The notes: generated from the sequence alone by a model not told the origin. 64,000 bases of DNA from Pinisolibacter aquiterrae (GCF_019160155.1 NZ_JAFNIH010000035.1:124001-188000), one strand, 5' to 3'; counted from the stretch's first letter, positions 17,773 to 26,940 are shown. Numbers and translations: made by a program.

Positions 17773-18654
17773 TCACTCCGTCTTCATGATCTGGCTGGCG
17801 ATGGCGCGGGGATCGCGCGGCAGCCAGCGGCCGGCCTCGACCATGGCGATGAACTCGCGCAGATGGGCGTTGAAGAGTTCCGGCTCCTCGATGTTGAGGG
17901 TGTGGCCGGTCTTCGGCAGCACGGCGAGACCGCAGGCGGGGATGGTCTTCTTCAGGAAGATGCCCGGCTGGAGGCAGTGGTCGTCCTCGTCGCCGACCAT
18001 GACGAGGGTCGGCACCGGCATCTTCGCGAACTCCGCCTCGAGGTCGTAGAGCGAGGGCCGGCGCGCCTGGACGCCGCGCATGGTGTTGGCGGCACCGAGG
18101 TCGGAGTGCTCGGCGAGGCGGTCGGCGAAGGCGCGCCAGCCGCGCGGGTCCTTGTTCTCGAACTGCACGCGGCTCGCGCCGAGCGCATAGGTCTCGGCGA
18201 AGACGCGGGCGGTCTTCTTCTCGAAATTGTCGGCGACGTCGAGCGAGACGCCACGGAAATAGTCCTCGAACTGCTTCTCCGCCCCGTAGCCGGCGCCGGC
18301 GATCACGAGCGAAAGGGCGCGTTCTGGGGCGACGAGGCCGAAATGGGCGGTGGCGAAGCCGCCCATCGACAGGCCGACGACATGGGCCTTCTCGATCGCG
18401 AGATGGTCCATGACGGCGAGGATGTCGGTGACCGCGATCGCCTGGGAATAGGCGTCGACGGCGCTCGGCACGTCCGACGGCGGATAGCCGCGCGCCGCGA
18501 AGGTGACGCAGCGATGGCGCCGCGCGAAGAAGTTCATCTGCGGTTCCCATGCCCGATGGTCGCCGCCGAATTCGTGAACGAAGACGATCGGCGTACCGAC
18601 GCCGGCCTCCTCGACCCAGAGACGCGTGCCGTCGGAGGCGGTGGCGAAGGGCAT
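17773..18654 (-). CDS. Alpha/beta-fold hydrolase
   Basis: 293 residues. Signatures: oxyanion-region VFVHEFGGDHRAWEPQ, nucleophile elbow VGLSMGGFATAHFG (Ser about residue 98), late Asp in VMVGDEDDHCLQ and His in KTGHTLNIEEPE. This is a complete catalytic triad. The sequence resembles 3-oxoadipate enol-lactonase-like hydrolases, but the substrate is unknown. The start at 18654 has AAGGAA upstream. It is the third gene of the operon. Confidence 0.85.
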   Translation of the reverse strand: MPFATASDGTRLWVEEAGVGTPIVFVHEFGGDHRAWEPQMNFFARRHRCVTFAARGYPPSDVPSAVDAYSQAIAVTDILAVMDHLAIEKAHVVGLSMGGFATAHFGLVAPERALSLVIAGAGYGAEKQFEDYFRGVSLDVADNFEKKTARVFAETYALGASRVQFENKDPRGWRAFADRLAEHSDLGAANTMRGVQARRPSLYDLEAEFAKMPVPTLVMVGDEDDHCLQPGIFLKKTIPACGLAVLPKTGHTLNIEEPELFNAHLREFIAMVEAGRWLPRDPRAIASQIMKTE

Positions 18655-18668
18655 GGTGGGTTCCTTCC

Positions 18669-19802
18669 TCAGAAGAGAGACGAGAGGTCGTTGAGGGTGC
18701 GGGCGCGCTCGACGGCGGCGGGCAGGAGATCGACGAAGTCGCGGACCCAGGCCTCCGGCACGGTGGTGCTCACCTTGACGAAGCGATGGCCGAAGCGGGG
18801 CGTGTGATAGGCGCCCTGGCGGATCATCACGTCGTGGGCGCCGAGTTCGGCGACGAGCGCCTCGGGACGGATGCCCGCCTCGATACATTCGACGACGACG
18901 AAATTGCCCTGGGAGTCCGGCACCGGCATCGAGAAGCCGGGCAGCTTGTCGACCGCTTCGGCGATCATCGCCTGATTGGCGCGCTGACGCGGGCCGATCG
19001 CGGCCATCCATTCGGCCTTGACCGAGAGGCCGGCGAGCGCTCCCGCCTGGGCGAGCATCGAGCAGCCGAGCGGGGCGTCGGAGACCGCCGCGATCTTCTC
19101 CATCAGCTCCGGCATGGCGACGAAGGCGCCGAGGCGCAGGCCGGCGAAGCCGAGCCACTTGGAGAAGGAGACGACGGTGACCGCACCTTCCGGATAGACC
19201 CGGGTCGCCGGGGTGTGGGCGTCGGCAAAGTCGCGATAGGTGCTGTCGTGGATCAGGATCGCGCCGACCGAACGGGCGATCGCGGCGAAGGCCTCGATGT
19301 CCTCGGCCGAATAGCCGACGCCGAGCGGATTGTTGGGGTCGACCAGATAGATCACCGCCGTGTTCGGACCGACCTCGGCGCGCAGGCGCTCCGGGGTCAG
19401 GCGATAGTTCGTCTCGGGCGTCCAGATCGGGATCTCGGTCACCGTCGCGCCGGCGCGGCGGGCGAAGAGGATCGGCCATTTCCAGCCGGGATCGGTCGTC
19501 ACCATGTCGCGACCGGGGCCGCAGAAGGCGCGCACGATCATGGCCAGCGCCTCGACCGCGCCGTTGGTGACGAAGGCCCGCGCGCCGGGCAGGCCGAGAT
19601 CGGCGACGATCGCCTCGCGCAGTGCCTCGACGCCGGCGGGCGGGGCATAGACGTGGAAATTCTCGTCGCGGATCGAGGCCTCGAGCGCCTCGCGCACCTT
19701 CGGGTGGAGGGGGAAGTGGTTGGTGTTCTGGCCGAGCCAACGCACGTTCGGGTTCGACACGAGCCGGTCGAAGAAGGCGTTCTTCTCCTCGAAGTCGCTC
19801 AT
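18669..19802 (-). CDS. PLP-dependent aminotransferase, class I/II
   Basis: 377 residues. The fold-type I pattern is clear: FVTNGAVEALAMIVRAF, VIYLVDPNNPLGVGYS (the PNNPxG motif), the PLP-lysine in VVSFSKWLGFAGLRLG and the substrate-carboxylate Arg in HRFVKVST-type C-terminus. It resembles histidinol-phosphate or aspartate-type aminotransferases. Substrate is unknown. It overlaps the SDR gene (start 19802, SDR stop 19799) and precedes the alpha/beta hydrolase by 14 bases. Confidence 0.88.
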   Translation of the reverse strand: MSDFEEKNAFFDRLVSNPNVRWLGQNTNHFPLHPKVREALEASIRDENFHVYAPPAGVEALREAIVADLGLPGARAFVTNGAVEALAMIVRAFCGPGRDMVTTDPGWKWPILFARRAGATVTEIPIWTPETNYRLTPERLRAEVGPNTAVIYLVDPNNPLGVGYSAEDIEAFAAIARSVGAILIHDSTYRDFADAHTPATRVYPEGAVTVVSFSKWLGFAGLRLGAFVAMPELMEKIAAVSDAPLGCSMLAQAGALAGLSVKAEWMAAIGPRQRANQAMIAEAVDKLPGFSMPVPDSQGNFVVVECIEAGIRPEALVAELGAHDVMIRQGAYHTPRFGHRFVKVSTTVPEAWVRDFVDLLPAAVERARTLNDLSSLF

Positions 19803-20614
19803 GCCGACACCACGGTCTTGAGGCCGCCTTCCTTGATGATCGACCCGCGCGCGGCGATGCCGCCGTCGACGGTGACGATGGTGCCGCTGACGTAGCCGGC
19901 GCGCGGCGAGGCGAGGAAGACCATGAGGTCGGCGACCTCCTCCACCGTCGCCGGGCGGGCGGACGGGTAGCGGTCGAAGAGCTCGCGCCAGCGGCCCTCG
20001 TCGCCGAAGAGGTCGACGGCGCGGCGCTTCATCAGACGCACCATGCGCTCGGTCTCGACCGGGCCGGGGTTCACGCCGAGGACGCGGACGCCGTAGTCCA
20101 TGCTGACGCCGCCGAGCGCGCGGGTGAAGGCCATCAACGCGGCGTTGCCGGTCGAGCCGGCGATGTAGTTGGCGTCCCAGTTCTCGCCGGAATTGCCGAT
20201 GTCGTTGATGATGACGCCGGTGCCGCGCTTCTGCATGCGGGCGTAGTAGATGCGGGTCAGCGAGACGTAGCCGAAGACCTTGAGGTCGAAGCCCTTGCGC
20301 CAGGCGGCGTCGTCGACGGCGTCGATCGGGCCGGACGGGATGTTGCCGGCGTTGTTGACGAGGACGTCGACGTCGCCGACCGCATCGGCGAGCGCGTGCA
20401 TCTGCGCGTCGGAGCCGAGGTCCATGGCATGGATGCCGACCTCGACGCCGGTCTCGGCGACGATGCGGTCGCGGATGGCGGTGAGCTTGTCGCCCGAGCG
20501 GGCGGCGAGTTCGATGCGGCAGCCTTCGGCGGCGAAGGCGTGGGCCGCCGCCTCGCCGATCCCCTGGGAGGCGCCGGTGATGAGGACGCGCCGTCCTGCG
20601 AGCTTCAGATCCAT
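19799..20614 (-). CDS. Short-chain dehydrogenase/reductase, atypical active site
   Basis: 271 residues. NAD(P)-binding TGASQGIG (about 14-21), NNAG (about 89-92) and C-terminal YVSGTIVTVDGG are standard. The catalytic region reads NYIAGSTGNAALMAFTRALGG. The tyrosine is there, but the lysine of YxxxK is absent (YIAGS). Some SDR subfamilies have this replacement. It may bind cofactor but use altered chemistry. It is first in the minus-strand operon, behind a 23-bp dyad. Confidence 0.87.
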   Translation of the reverse strand: MDLKLAGRRVLITGASQGIGEAAAHAFAAEGCRIELAARSGDKLTAIRDRIVAETGVEVGIHAMDLGSDAQMHALADAVGDVDVLVNNAGNIPSGPIDAVDDAAWRKGFDLKVFGYVSLTRIYYARMQKRGTGVIINDIGNSGENWDANYIAGSTGNAALMAFTRALGGVSMDYGVRVLGVNPGPVETERMVRLMKRRAVDLFGDEGRWRELFDRYPSARPATVEEVADLMVFLASPRAGYVSGTIVTVDGGIAARGSIIKEGGLKTVVSA

Positions 20615-20688
20615 CGATGATTCTCCAACGAAACGGACGATGGGTCGGTCGATGGGGGCATGAGCGCCTCGATCCGCCGCATCAAATT

Positions 20689-20711
20689 ATGCACGATTCA
20701 AATTTCTGCAT
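20689..20711. promoter_or_regulatory. 23-bp dyad, candidate GntR operator
   Basis: Arms ATGCA and TGCAT are separated by a 13-bp AT-rich spacer containing CGATTCAAATTT. It lies 75 bases upstream of the SDR operon. The dyad at 22529-22551 has the same length, the same spacing and a shared ACGATT(G)CAAATTT core, which suggests both bind the FCD/GntR regulator encoded between them. Confidence 0.5.
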
Positions 20712-20759
20712 ACACAGTCGTCGTTGTCAATCACCTTCGCCGGCTCTTCGTCGGCGTCG

Positions 20760-21509
20760 TCACGGCGCCTCGTTCGCCGCCTCGAGGATGCGGGCGGTGC
20801 GGCGCGCGGCGGTGGAACGTTCGCCGGGGGGCGTCAGGGCCTCGGGGGGGATGGAGGCGATGAAATCGGTCAGATTGTCGCCGAGGAGATTGACGTGATC
20901 GCGCATCGCGCGCTGGGCGGCGACGGGGTCGGCGGCGAGCACGGCGGCGAGCACGGCCTCGTGTTCCTCGATCGTCGCGATCATCCGTCCGGGCTGGAAG
21001 GTGATGTAACGGCGATAAGGCGAGACGCGATTGCGCAGGAGAAGCGTCTGCTCGGCGATGAATTCCGAGTTCGAGGCTTCGTATAGCGCCTCGTGAAACT
21101 GCCGGTTCGCCTCGTAGAACTTGACCGGATCGTTCTCCTTGTCGACGTCGACCAGATGACGATGGGTCTCTTCGAGCTTTCGACGCTGCTCTGGGCGGGC
21201 GCGGCGGGCGGCGAGATTGGCGCAGAGCCCCTCGAGTTCGGCCATCACCTGGAACATCTCGAGCAGCATCGGCAGCGAGACCGAGGCGACGTGCGCTCCC
21301 TGCCGGGCGCGGATGTCGACGAGGCCGGAGGCGGCGAGCGACTGGAGCGCCTCGCGCACCGGGGTGCGCGAAACGCCGAAGCGTTCGGCCAGTTCCACCT
21401 CGTCGAGGCGGGTGCCGGGGCGCAGCGTTCCGGCGAAGATCGCCGCCTCGAGGGTATGGCGCAGATCGGCCGCGCGCGTTTCCGATCCCGTACGTCTGGG
21501 CTGCCTCAT
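20760..21509 (-). CDS. GntR-family regulator, FCD (FadR) subgroup
   Basis: 249 residues. N-terminal winged helix (GTRLDEVELAERFGVSRTPV, then REALQSLAASGLVDIRARQG; about 30-75). C-terminal all-helical FCD ligand domain (about 90-225) with a candidate metal site including FHEALYEASNS and EEHEAVL and RDHVNLL. FCD regulators usually sense organic acids and repress their catabolic genes. It lies between the SDR operon and the HD-protein/ABC-transporter genes and is the obvious regulator for both. Confidence 0.9.
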   Translation of the reverse strand: MRQPRRTGSETRAADLRHTLEAAIFAGTLRPGTRLDEVELAERFGVSRTPVREALQSLAASGLVDIRARQGAHVASVSLPMLLEMFQVMAELEGLCANLAARRARPEQRRKLEETHRHLVDVDKENDPVKFYEANRQFHEALYEASNSEFIAEQTLLLRNRVSPYRRYITFQPGRMIATIEEHEAVLAAVLAADPVAAQRAMRDHVNLLGDNLTDFIASIPPEALTPPGERSTAARRTARILEAANEAP

Positions 21510-21570
21510 GGTCTTCTCCCGTCGTGCCTTCGTTCACGGCGCGGCCCGATTTCGGGCGGCCGTCGTCGTC

Positions 21571-22170
21571 TCATTCGAACCGGAACCTCGGGGGCTGCGA
21601 CAAAATCCGCCGCACCATCGGCTCGAAGGCCTCGAGCGGCATCGAATCGTAGTCGCGGTCGAACGAGGTCTGATCGTATTTCTCGCAGAAGAGGGCGGTC
21701 TTCTCGAAGTTCGGATGGCCGCGCCAGTGCTCGCGCAGGTGCCGGTCGCGGCCGATGAAATGGTAGTAATAATAGCCCTGAAAGACGCCGTGGTTGCGCA
21801 CCAGCCAATAATTTTCGTCCGAGACGTAGGGGCGCAGCAGCGCGCCGCCGGCCTCGGGGTGATTGGCCGGGGCGACCGCCTCGCCGACGTCGTGGAAGAG
21901 GGCGGTGAAGACGTATTCCTCGTCGCATCCGTCGCGGAAGGCGCGGGTCGCGGTCTGGAGCGAATGTTCGAGCCGATCGACGGGAAAGCCGAGATGCGGG
22001 CTCTCGAGGCTGCGCAGGAAGTTCAGATAGAGGTCGGCGACGCCGTCGTGCAGGCCCTTCTGATAGAGGTTCTGAACGACGTAGTCCTCCGGGCGGCTCT
22101 CCGCGATGGTGCGGTAGGTCGCCCGGGGTTCCGACGCGGCTGTCTCGACGGCGGTCTCGGCCTCGGACAT
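21571..22170 (-). CDS. HD-domain protein, possible diiron oxygenase (MIOX/PhnZ-like)
   Basis: 199 residues from ATG 22170 (GGGAG upstream; an earlier in-frame ATG at 22209 is less likely). HD metal motifs: His 69 (LEHSLQTA), His 93-Asp 94 (ALFHDVGE), candidate His 104 and His 127 (VRNHGVFQG), and a late Asp in KYDQTSFDRDYDSMP (Asp 166). The 24-residue gap from His 69 to the HD pair is like that in mixed-valent diiron oxygenases (MIOX, PhnZ/TmpB) rather than typical phosphohydrolases, but this is a resemblance, not proof. It sits upstream of the GntR gene and is divergent from the ABC transporter operon. Confidence 0.7.
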   Translation of the reverse strand: MSEAETAVETAASEPRATYRTIAESRPEDYVVQNLYQKGLHDGVADLYLNFLRSLESPHLGFPVDRLEHSLQTATRAFRDGCDEEYVFTALFHDVGEAVAPANHPEAGGALLRPYVSDENYWLVRNHGVFQGYYYYHFIGRDRHLREHWRGHPNFEKTALFCEKYDQTSFDRDYDSMPLEAFEPMVRRILSQPPRFRFE

Positions 22171-22616
22171 GACGATCTCCCTTCCGGCTTTGGATACAAG
22201 GTACGCCATATCATATGCAAGAATCGCCGCAATGTCGCTTCCAGGGAAAATCAGGGTGCTTTCCGGGGGTGAAGGGTGGTTCTGCCCATGAATCGATCAA
22301 ATGGCGATCGTCCGGCGCGCATTTGGCGCGATGATGGGCAGGAGAGTGCGAGGCGTTTGCAGTCGCTCGAGGGGCGCGAAAGCCCTGACGGGGCCGGGGC
22401 GCGAGGCCTCGATCGAAGCCTCGTAAATCTATTTGTTTCAATGGTTTGATCGATGGTCTGCGGCGGACCGACGGGCCGGCGCGCGGCGGTGCCATACGAG
22501 AAATTCCTGATGGCACGGGGCCTGCATATACACGATTGCAAATTTTGTGTACCGGAGTTCATCTCGCAGCAGGATGCGACGAGGTGGCCGAGCCCGGACT
22601 TCGAGGAGGCAGACCG
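22171..22616. other. Divergent promoter region between HD gene and transporter operon
   Basis: About 445 bases with no credible gene. The HD-gene end is AT-rich (ATATCATATGCAAGAATC near 22211), which would suit a promoter. The transporter end holds the 23-bp dyad at 22529. I see no RNA gene or repeat. Confidence 0.5.
22529..22551. promoter_or_regulatory. 23-bp dyad upstream of NMT1-type transporter operon
   Basis: Arms TACAC and GTGTA flank a 13-bp spacer with GATTGCAAATTTT. Spacing and core match the dyad upstream of the SDR operon. It ends 65 bases before the binding-protein start. Confidence 0.5.
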
Positions 22617-23681
22617 ATGCAGTTCCCGCAATCCAAGCACCGCTCCCCGATCGACCGTCGCACCGTCCTCGCCCGCATGGGGCGGTTCGCCATGGTCGCG
22701 GCGACGGCCGCCGGCCTCGGCGTCGTCGCCCTCGCCGGCACGACGGGTGGGGCGGCGGCGGCCGAGAAGGTGTCGCTGCGCCTGAAGTGGCTGACCCAGA
22801 CCCAGTTCGCCGGCTTCTACGTGGCCAAGGCCAAGGGCTATTACGACGCCGTCGGCATCGATCTCACCATCAATCCCGGTGGTCCGAACCTCAATGCCGA
22901 CGCGCTGGTCGCCTCCGGCGCCGACACGTTCGGCCTCACCGGCGGCGCGGAGAGCCAGCTCGCCGCCGCCGACAAGGGCCTGCCGCTGGTCGCCTTCGGC
23001 GTCTCGCATCTGACCACGCCCTACGTCTTCGTCGCCAAGGCCTCCTCCGGCATCACCAAGCTCGAGGACTTCCGCGGCAAGAAGGTCTCGACCTGGTTCA
23101 CCGGCGCCCAGCACACGCTGAAGGCCATGCTCGCCTCCGTCGGCATCGGCGAGAAGGACTTCACCCTGGTGCCGCAGTCGGCGACGATGAACCCGTTCAT
23201 CGACGGTCAGGTCGACGTCGCCACCGCCACCCTCTACAACGAATATCAGACGCTGGTCGCCAAGGGTCTGACCGATCTCAAGGTCTTCCGCGCCGACGAC
23301 TACGGCATCTCGGTGCCGCGCGACACGCTGGTGACCACCAAGGCGATCGCCGAGGGCAAGCCGCAGCTCGTCCAGAACTTCCTCGAGGCGACGCTCAAGG
23401 GTTGGCAGTATGCGCTGCGCAATCCCGACGAGGCGGTCGACATCGTCATGAAGGTCGACCCGAGCCTCGATCGCGCCCATCAGGCGGCGCAGATGAAGGT
23501 GCTGCGCGAACTGATGCTGCCGCCGGGCGCGCCGGGCCTCCTCGCCATCGAATATCCCAAGATCGAGAAGCTCGCCCAGCTCCTCAAGGACGCCGGTGTG
23601 CTCACCAAGGTGCCGGACGTCCATGCCGCCTTCGACGATCGCTTCTGGAAGGCCGCACCGGACAGTCTCAAGAAGCTCTGA
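22617..23681 (+). CDS. ABC transporter substrate-binding protein, NMT1/THI5-like
   Basis: 354 residues. ATG 22617 follows GGAGG. The N-terminus has DRRTVLARMG before a hydrophobic stretch (AATAAGLGVVALAG), which could be a Tat-type signal. The mature part has the NMT1/THI5 hallmark TQTQFAGFYVAKAKGYY and GGPNLNADALVASGADTFGL. This group binds pyrimidine or aromatic nitrogen compounds such as hydroxymethylpyrimidine, as well as other small organics. Downstream are the ATPase and two permeases, so it is a complete importer. Confidence 0.88.
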   Translation: MQFPQSKHRSPIDRRTVLARMGRFAMVAATAAGLGVVALAGTTGGAAAAEKVSLRLKWLTQTQFAGFYVAKAKGYYDAVGIDLTINPGGPNLNADALVASGADTFGLTGGAESQLAAADKGLPLVAFGVSHLTTPYVFVAKASSGITKLEDFRGKKVSTWFTGAQHTLKAMLASVGIGEKDFTLVPQSATMNPFIDGQVDVATATLYNEYQTLVAKGLTDLKVFRADDYGISVPRDTLVTTKAIAEGKPQLVQNFLEATLKGWQYALRNPDEAVDIVMKVDPSLDRAHQAAQMKVLRELMLPPGAPGLLAIEYPKIEKLAQLLKDAGVLTKVPDVHAAFDDRFWKAAPDSLKKL

Positions 23682-23756
23682 GGCGGACGCGAGAGGATCG
23701 GTCGGCGTCCGCGCCGGCCGATCGGACCTGCAACGGAATCGAGGAGCATCTCGGGA

Positions 23757-24614
23757 ATGGGAACGAGCCCCGCAACGTCCGACGACGGCCAGGAACTGCC
23801 CGTCATCGAACTCGTCAACGTCTGGAAGCGCTTCGGGGCGGGCTCGCCGTCCGAGGTGGTCGCCGTGTCCGGTGTCGATCTGAAGATCCGCCCCGGCGAG
23901 TTCATCACTCTGATCGGGCCGTCGGGGTGCGGCAAGTCCACGCTCTTCAACATGATCGGCGGGTTGGAACCCTGCGACGACGACGGCTCGATCCTGATGC
24001 GCGGTCGCGTCCAGCAGGACGGCGAGTTGCTCGGCAAGGTCGCCTTCATGCCGCAGAAGGATCTGCTCTTTCCCTGGCGCACGGTGGTCGACAACGCCAT
24101 TCTGGCGCTCGAGGTGGAAGGAGTGCCGGTCCGTCAGGCGCGCGAGCGGGCGCGGGCGATGCTGCCGGACTTCGGTCTCGCCGGCTTCGGCGATCACTAT
24201 CCCCATCAGCTCTCGGGCGGCATGCGCCAGCGCGTGGCGCTGATGCGCACCTTCCTGTTCGAACGCGAGCTCATTCTGCTCGACGAGCCCTTCGGCGCGC
24301 TCGACGCGCTCACCCGCGCCATGATGCAGCGCTGGCTGCTCGACGTGTGGGCCGAGCATCGCCGGACAGTCCTCTTCATCACCCACGACATCGACGAGGC
24401 GATCTTCCTCGGCGACCGCGTCGTGGTGATGAGCGCGCGGCCGGGCACCATCAAATGTTCCGAGACGATCGACCTGCCGCGTCCGCGCGACGCCTCGATC
24501 GTCACCTCGCCGGAGTTCATGGCGATCAAGCGGCGCCTCCTCGGCGCGGTCGAGGAGGAGAGCCTCAAGTCGTTCGAGGCGGCGCGCGCCGACGCGCGCC
24601 GGGTCGGCGCATGA
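23757..24614 (+). CDS. ABC transporter ATPase (SsuB/TauB/ThiZ type)
   Basis: 285 residues. Walker A GPSGCGKSTL, Q-loop MPQKDLLFPWRTV, signature LSGGMRQRVALMRTF, Walker B LILLDEPFGALDALTR, His-switch FITHDIDEA. This is the nitrate/sulfonate/pyrimidine importer class. Its stop overlaps the permease start (ATGA). Confidence 0.93.
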   Translation: MGTSPATSDDGQELPVIELVNVWKRFGAGSPSEVVAVSGVDLKIRPGEFITLIGPSGCGKSTLFNMIGGLEPCDDDGSILMRGRVQQDGELLGKVAFMPQKDLLFPWRTVVDNAILALEVEGVPVRQARERARAMLPDFGLAGFGDHYPHQLSGGMRQRVALMRTFLFERELILLDEPFGALDALTRAMMQRWLLDVWAEHRRTVLFITHDIDEAIFLGDRVVVMSARPGTIKCSETIDLPRPRDASIVTSPEFMAIKRRLLGAVEEESLKSFEAARADARRVGA

Positions 24615-25387
24615 GCGGGATCACACGCCTCACCGGCCGCGGCTGCGGCTCCGTCTGCCTGCCGATCGTGATGATCCTGGTGGCGGCGGCGCTGTGGGAG
24701 CTCTCGCCGCGGGTCTTCAAGATCTCGCCCTATTATTTCCCGCCGCTCAGCGACGTGCTGGCGGAAGGGTGGCGGATCCGCACCATCGTCCTCGACGGGA
24801 TCGTGCGCACGGTGACGGAGACGCTCCTCGGCTTTTCGGCCGGGGCGCTGTTCGGCATCGCCTGCGGCGTGCTCTTCGCGCTGGTGCGGCCGCTGGAGCG
24901 GGCGGTCTTCCCGCTCTTCGTGGTGTCGCAGACGGTGCCGGTCGTCGCCTTCGGCGCGATCGTCATCATCTGGTTCGGCAACACGATCTTCGCCAAGGTG
25001 GTGATCGCCTTCTATCTCACCTTCTTTCCCGTCACCGTGAACACCCACGCCGGGATCCTCGCCTGCGATCCGCAGAAGGTGGCGCTGATGCGCTCCTTCG
25101 GGGCGGGGCCGGCGGCGATCTTCTGGCGGCTGCGGCTGCCCTCGGCGCTGCCGACGATCGCGGTGGCGCTGCGGCTCGGCATCTCGCTCGGGCTCATCGG
25201 CGCCATCGTCGGGGAGTGGTTCGGCGACACGGTCGGCCTCGGCGTGATGCTGATCCAGGCCATGTACACCGAGGCGGTGGTGCGGCTGTGGCTGATCATC
25301 CTGTGTTGCGGCGTGGTCGGCGCGGGGCTCTACGGAGCCGTCGCCTTCGTCGAACGCCGTCTCGTCTGGTGGAGGAGCGACGCGTGA
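24611..25387 (+). CDS. ABC transporter permease 1
   Basis: 258 residues with about six membrane helices. The EAA loop is in MRSFGAGPAAIFWRLRLPSA (about 155-174). The C-terminal FVERRLVWWR is typical of this permease class. It overlaps the ATPase before and the second permease after (GTGA). Confidence 0.92.
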   Translation: MSGITRLTGRGCGSVCLPIVMILVAAALWELSPRVFKISPYYFPPLSDVLAEGWRIRTIVLDGIVRTVTETLLGFSAGALFGIACGVLFALVRPLERAVFPLFVVSQTVPVVAFGAIVIIWFGNTIFAKVVIAFYLTFFPVTVNTHAGILACDPQKVALMRSFGAGPAAIFWRLRLPSALPTIAVALRLGISLGLIGAIVGEWFGDTVGLGVMLIQAMYTEAVVRLWLIILCCGVVGAGLYGAVAFVERRLVWWRSDA

Positions 25388-26127
25388 TCCGCAAGATTCC
25401 GGCCCTGGCGCCGCTCGCCGGCCTCGCCGTCTTCCTCCTCGGTTGGGAGATCGCGGTCCATCTCTTCGCCATCCCGGAGTTCGTGTTGCCGGCGCCGAGC
25501 GCCATGGCGGCGACGATCTGGACGGAGGCGGGGTCGCTCTCGCTCGCGCTCGCGGTGACGCTCGCCGAGGCGCTCGGCGGCTTCGCGCTCGGGATCGCGG
25601 CGGGTCTGGTGATCGCCATGATCCTGGTGTCGGCGCCGCCGCTCGAGAAGGCGATGCTGCCGCTCCTCGTCGCGATCAACTCGGTGCCGGTCGTCGCCTA
25701 TACGCCGCTGGCGCTGATCTGGCTCGGCATCGGCTCGGCCTCGAAGGTGACGATGGTCACGCTCGCCGTCGGCTTCGTCGTGCTGCTCAACATGCTGCAC
25801 GGCCTGAAGAAGCCGGAGCAGGGGGCGATCGATCTGATGCGCAGCTTCGGCGCGGGGCGGGCGACGATCATGTGGAAGCTCCGGCTTCCGGCGGCGATGC
25901 CCTCGCTCGTGGTGGCGCTGCGCGTCGGCATCGTCCGGGCGATGATCGTGGCGATCGTGACCGAGATGCTCGGCGCCTACATGGGCATCGGCTGGATCAT
26001 CTTCCAGGCGACGCAACAGATCGGCTTCCGCGAGGTGTGGGCGGCGATCGCGGTCTCCTCGCTCGCCAGCATGGCGCTCTACGGGGCGCTGGTGTGGATC
26101 GACCGCCGCCTCGTCTGGTGGAAATGA
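25384..26127 (+). CDS. ABC transporter permease 2
   Basis: 247 residues, GTG start overlapping the previous stop. It has about six helices and an EAA loop in MRSFGAGRATIMWKLRLPAA (about 157-176), and ends WIDRRLVWWK. The two permeases are paralogous and likely form a heterodimer, whereas many importers of this class use a homodimer. Confidence 0.92.
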   Translation: MIRKIPALAPLAGLAVFLLGWEIAVHLFAIPEFVLPAPSAMAATIWTEAGSLSLALAVTLAEALGGFALGIAAGLVIAMILVSAPPLEKAMLPLLVAINSVPVVAYTPLALIWLGIGSASKVTMVTLAVGFVVLLNMLHGLKKPEQGAIDLMRSFGAGRATIMWKLRLPAAMPSLVVALRVGIVRAMIVAIVTEMLGAYMGIGWIIFQATQQIGFREVWAAIAVSSLASMALYGALVWIDRRLVWWK

Positions 26128-26163
26128 ACGGCCGCGACCGGCCGAGACAAGGACAGGATCCCG

Positions 26164-26940
26164 ATGACCATCCTCGCCCAGGCGAACGTGGAGCAGCCCC
26201 GCGACGAGGCGGAAGCGCGCCTCCAGCTCGCCGCCGCCTATCGCCTCGTCGCCCATTTCGGCATGGACGACCTCATCTACAATCACATCTCCATGCGAGT
26301 GCCGGGTGAGGACGAGCATTTCCTCATCAACCCCTATGGGATGTTCTTCCGCGAGATCACCGCGTCGTCGCTGGTGAAGATCGACGTGGACGGCAATCGC
26401 ATCTCCGGCGAGGGCGAGGTCAATCGCGCCGGCTTCGTCATCCACGCCGCCGTCCACAAGGCGCGTGTCGACGCGCATTGCGTGTTGCACACCCATTCCG
26501 ACGCGGCGACCGCGGTCTCCGCGCTGCCGGAGGGACTGCTGCCGGTCAGCCAGTTCTCGATGCACTTCTACGACCGGATCGGCTTTCACGACTATGAGGG
26601 CGTGGTGCTCGACCTCGGCGAACAGGAACGGCTCGCCGCCAATCTCGGGGAAAAGCGGGCGCTTCTCCTGCGCAACCACGGTCTCCTGACCGTCGGGCGC
26701 ACGGTGCCGGAGGCCTTCATGCTCGCCTATTACTTCGAGCGCGCCGCCCGCATTCAGCTCGCCGCCTCGGCGGCGACGCCGGGTGGGTCGGCCGGGCTCC
26801 ATCTGCCGCCGCCGGAGGTGTGCGAGCACACGGCCCGCCAGTTCACCGAACTGAAGGGCGACATCCGCTGGCCGGGCTCGCGGGAATGGCCGGGCTTCGT
26901 CCGCCTCCTCGACGCCACCGCTCCGGGCTGGCGCGACTGA
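26164..26940 (+). CDS. Class II aldolase/adducin-family protein
   Basis: 258 residues. Zinc-site histidines in HCVLHTHSDAATAVS and in LLRNHGLLTVG, plus the N-terminal IYNHISMRVPGEDEHFLINP. It may cleave or epimerise a hydroxylated carboxylate or sugar phosphate. Some family members have no known enzyme activity. It follows the permease by 36 bases and belongs to the transporter operon. Confidence 0.88.
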   Translation: MTILAQANVEQPRDEAEARLQLAAAYRLVAHFGMDDLIYNHISMRVPGEDEHFLINPYGMFFREITASSLVKIDVDGNRISGEGEVNRAGFVIHAAVHKARVDAHCVLHTHSDAATAVSALPEGLLPVSQFSMHFYDRIGFHDYEGVVLDLGEQERLAANLGEKRALLLRNHGLLTVGRTVPEAFMLAYYFERAARIQLAASAATPGGSAGLHLPPPEVCEHTARQFTELKGDIRWPGSREWPGFVRLLDATAPGWRD

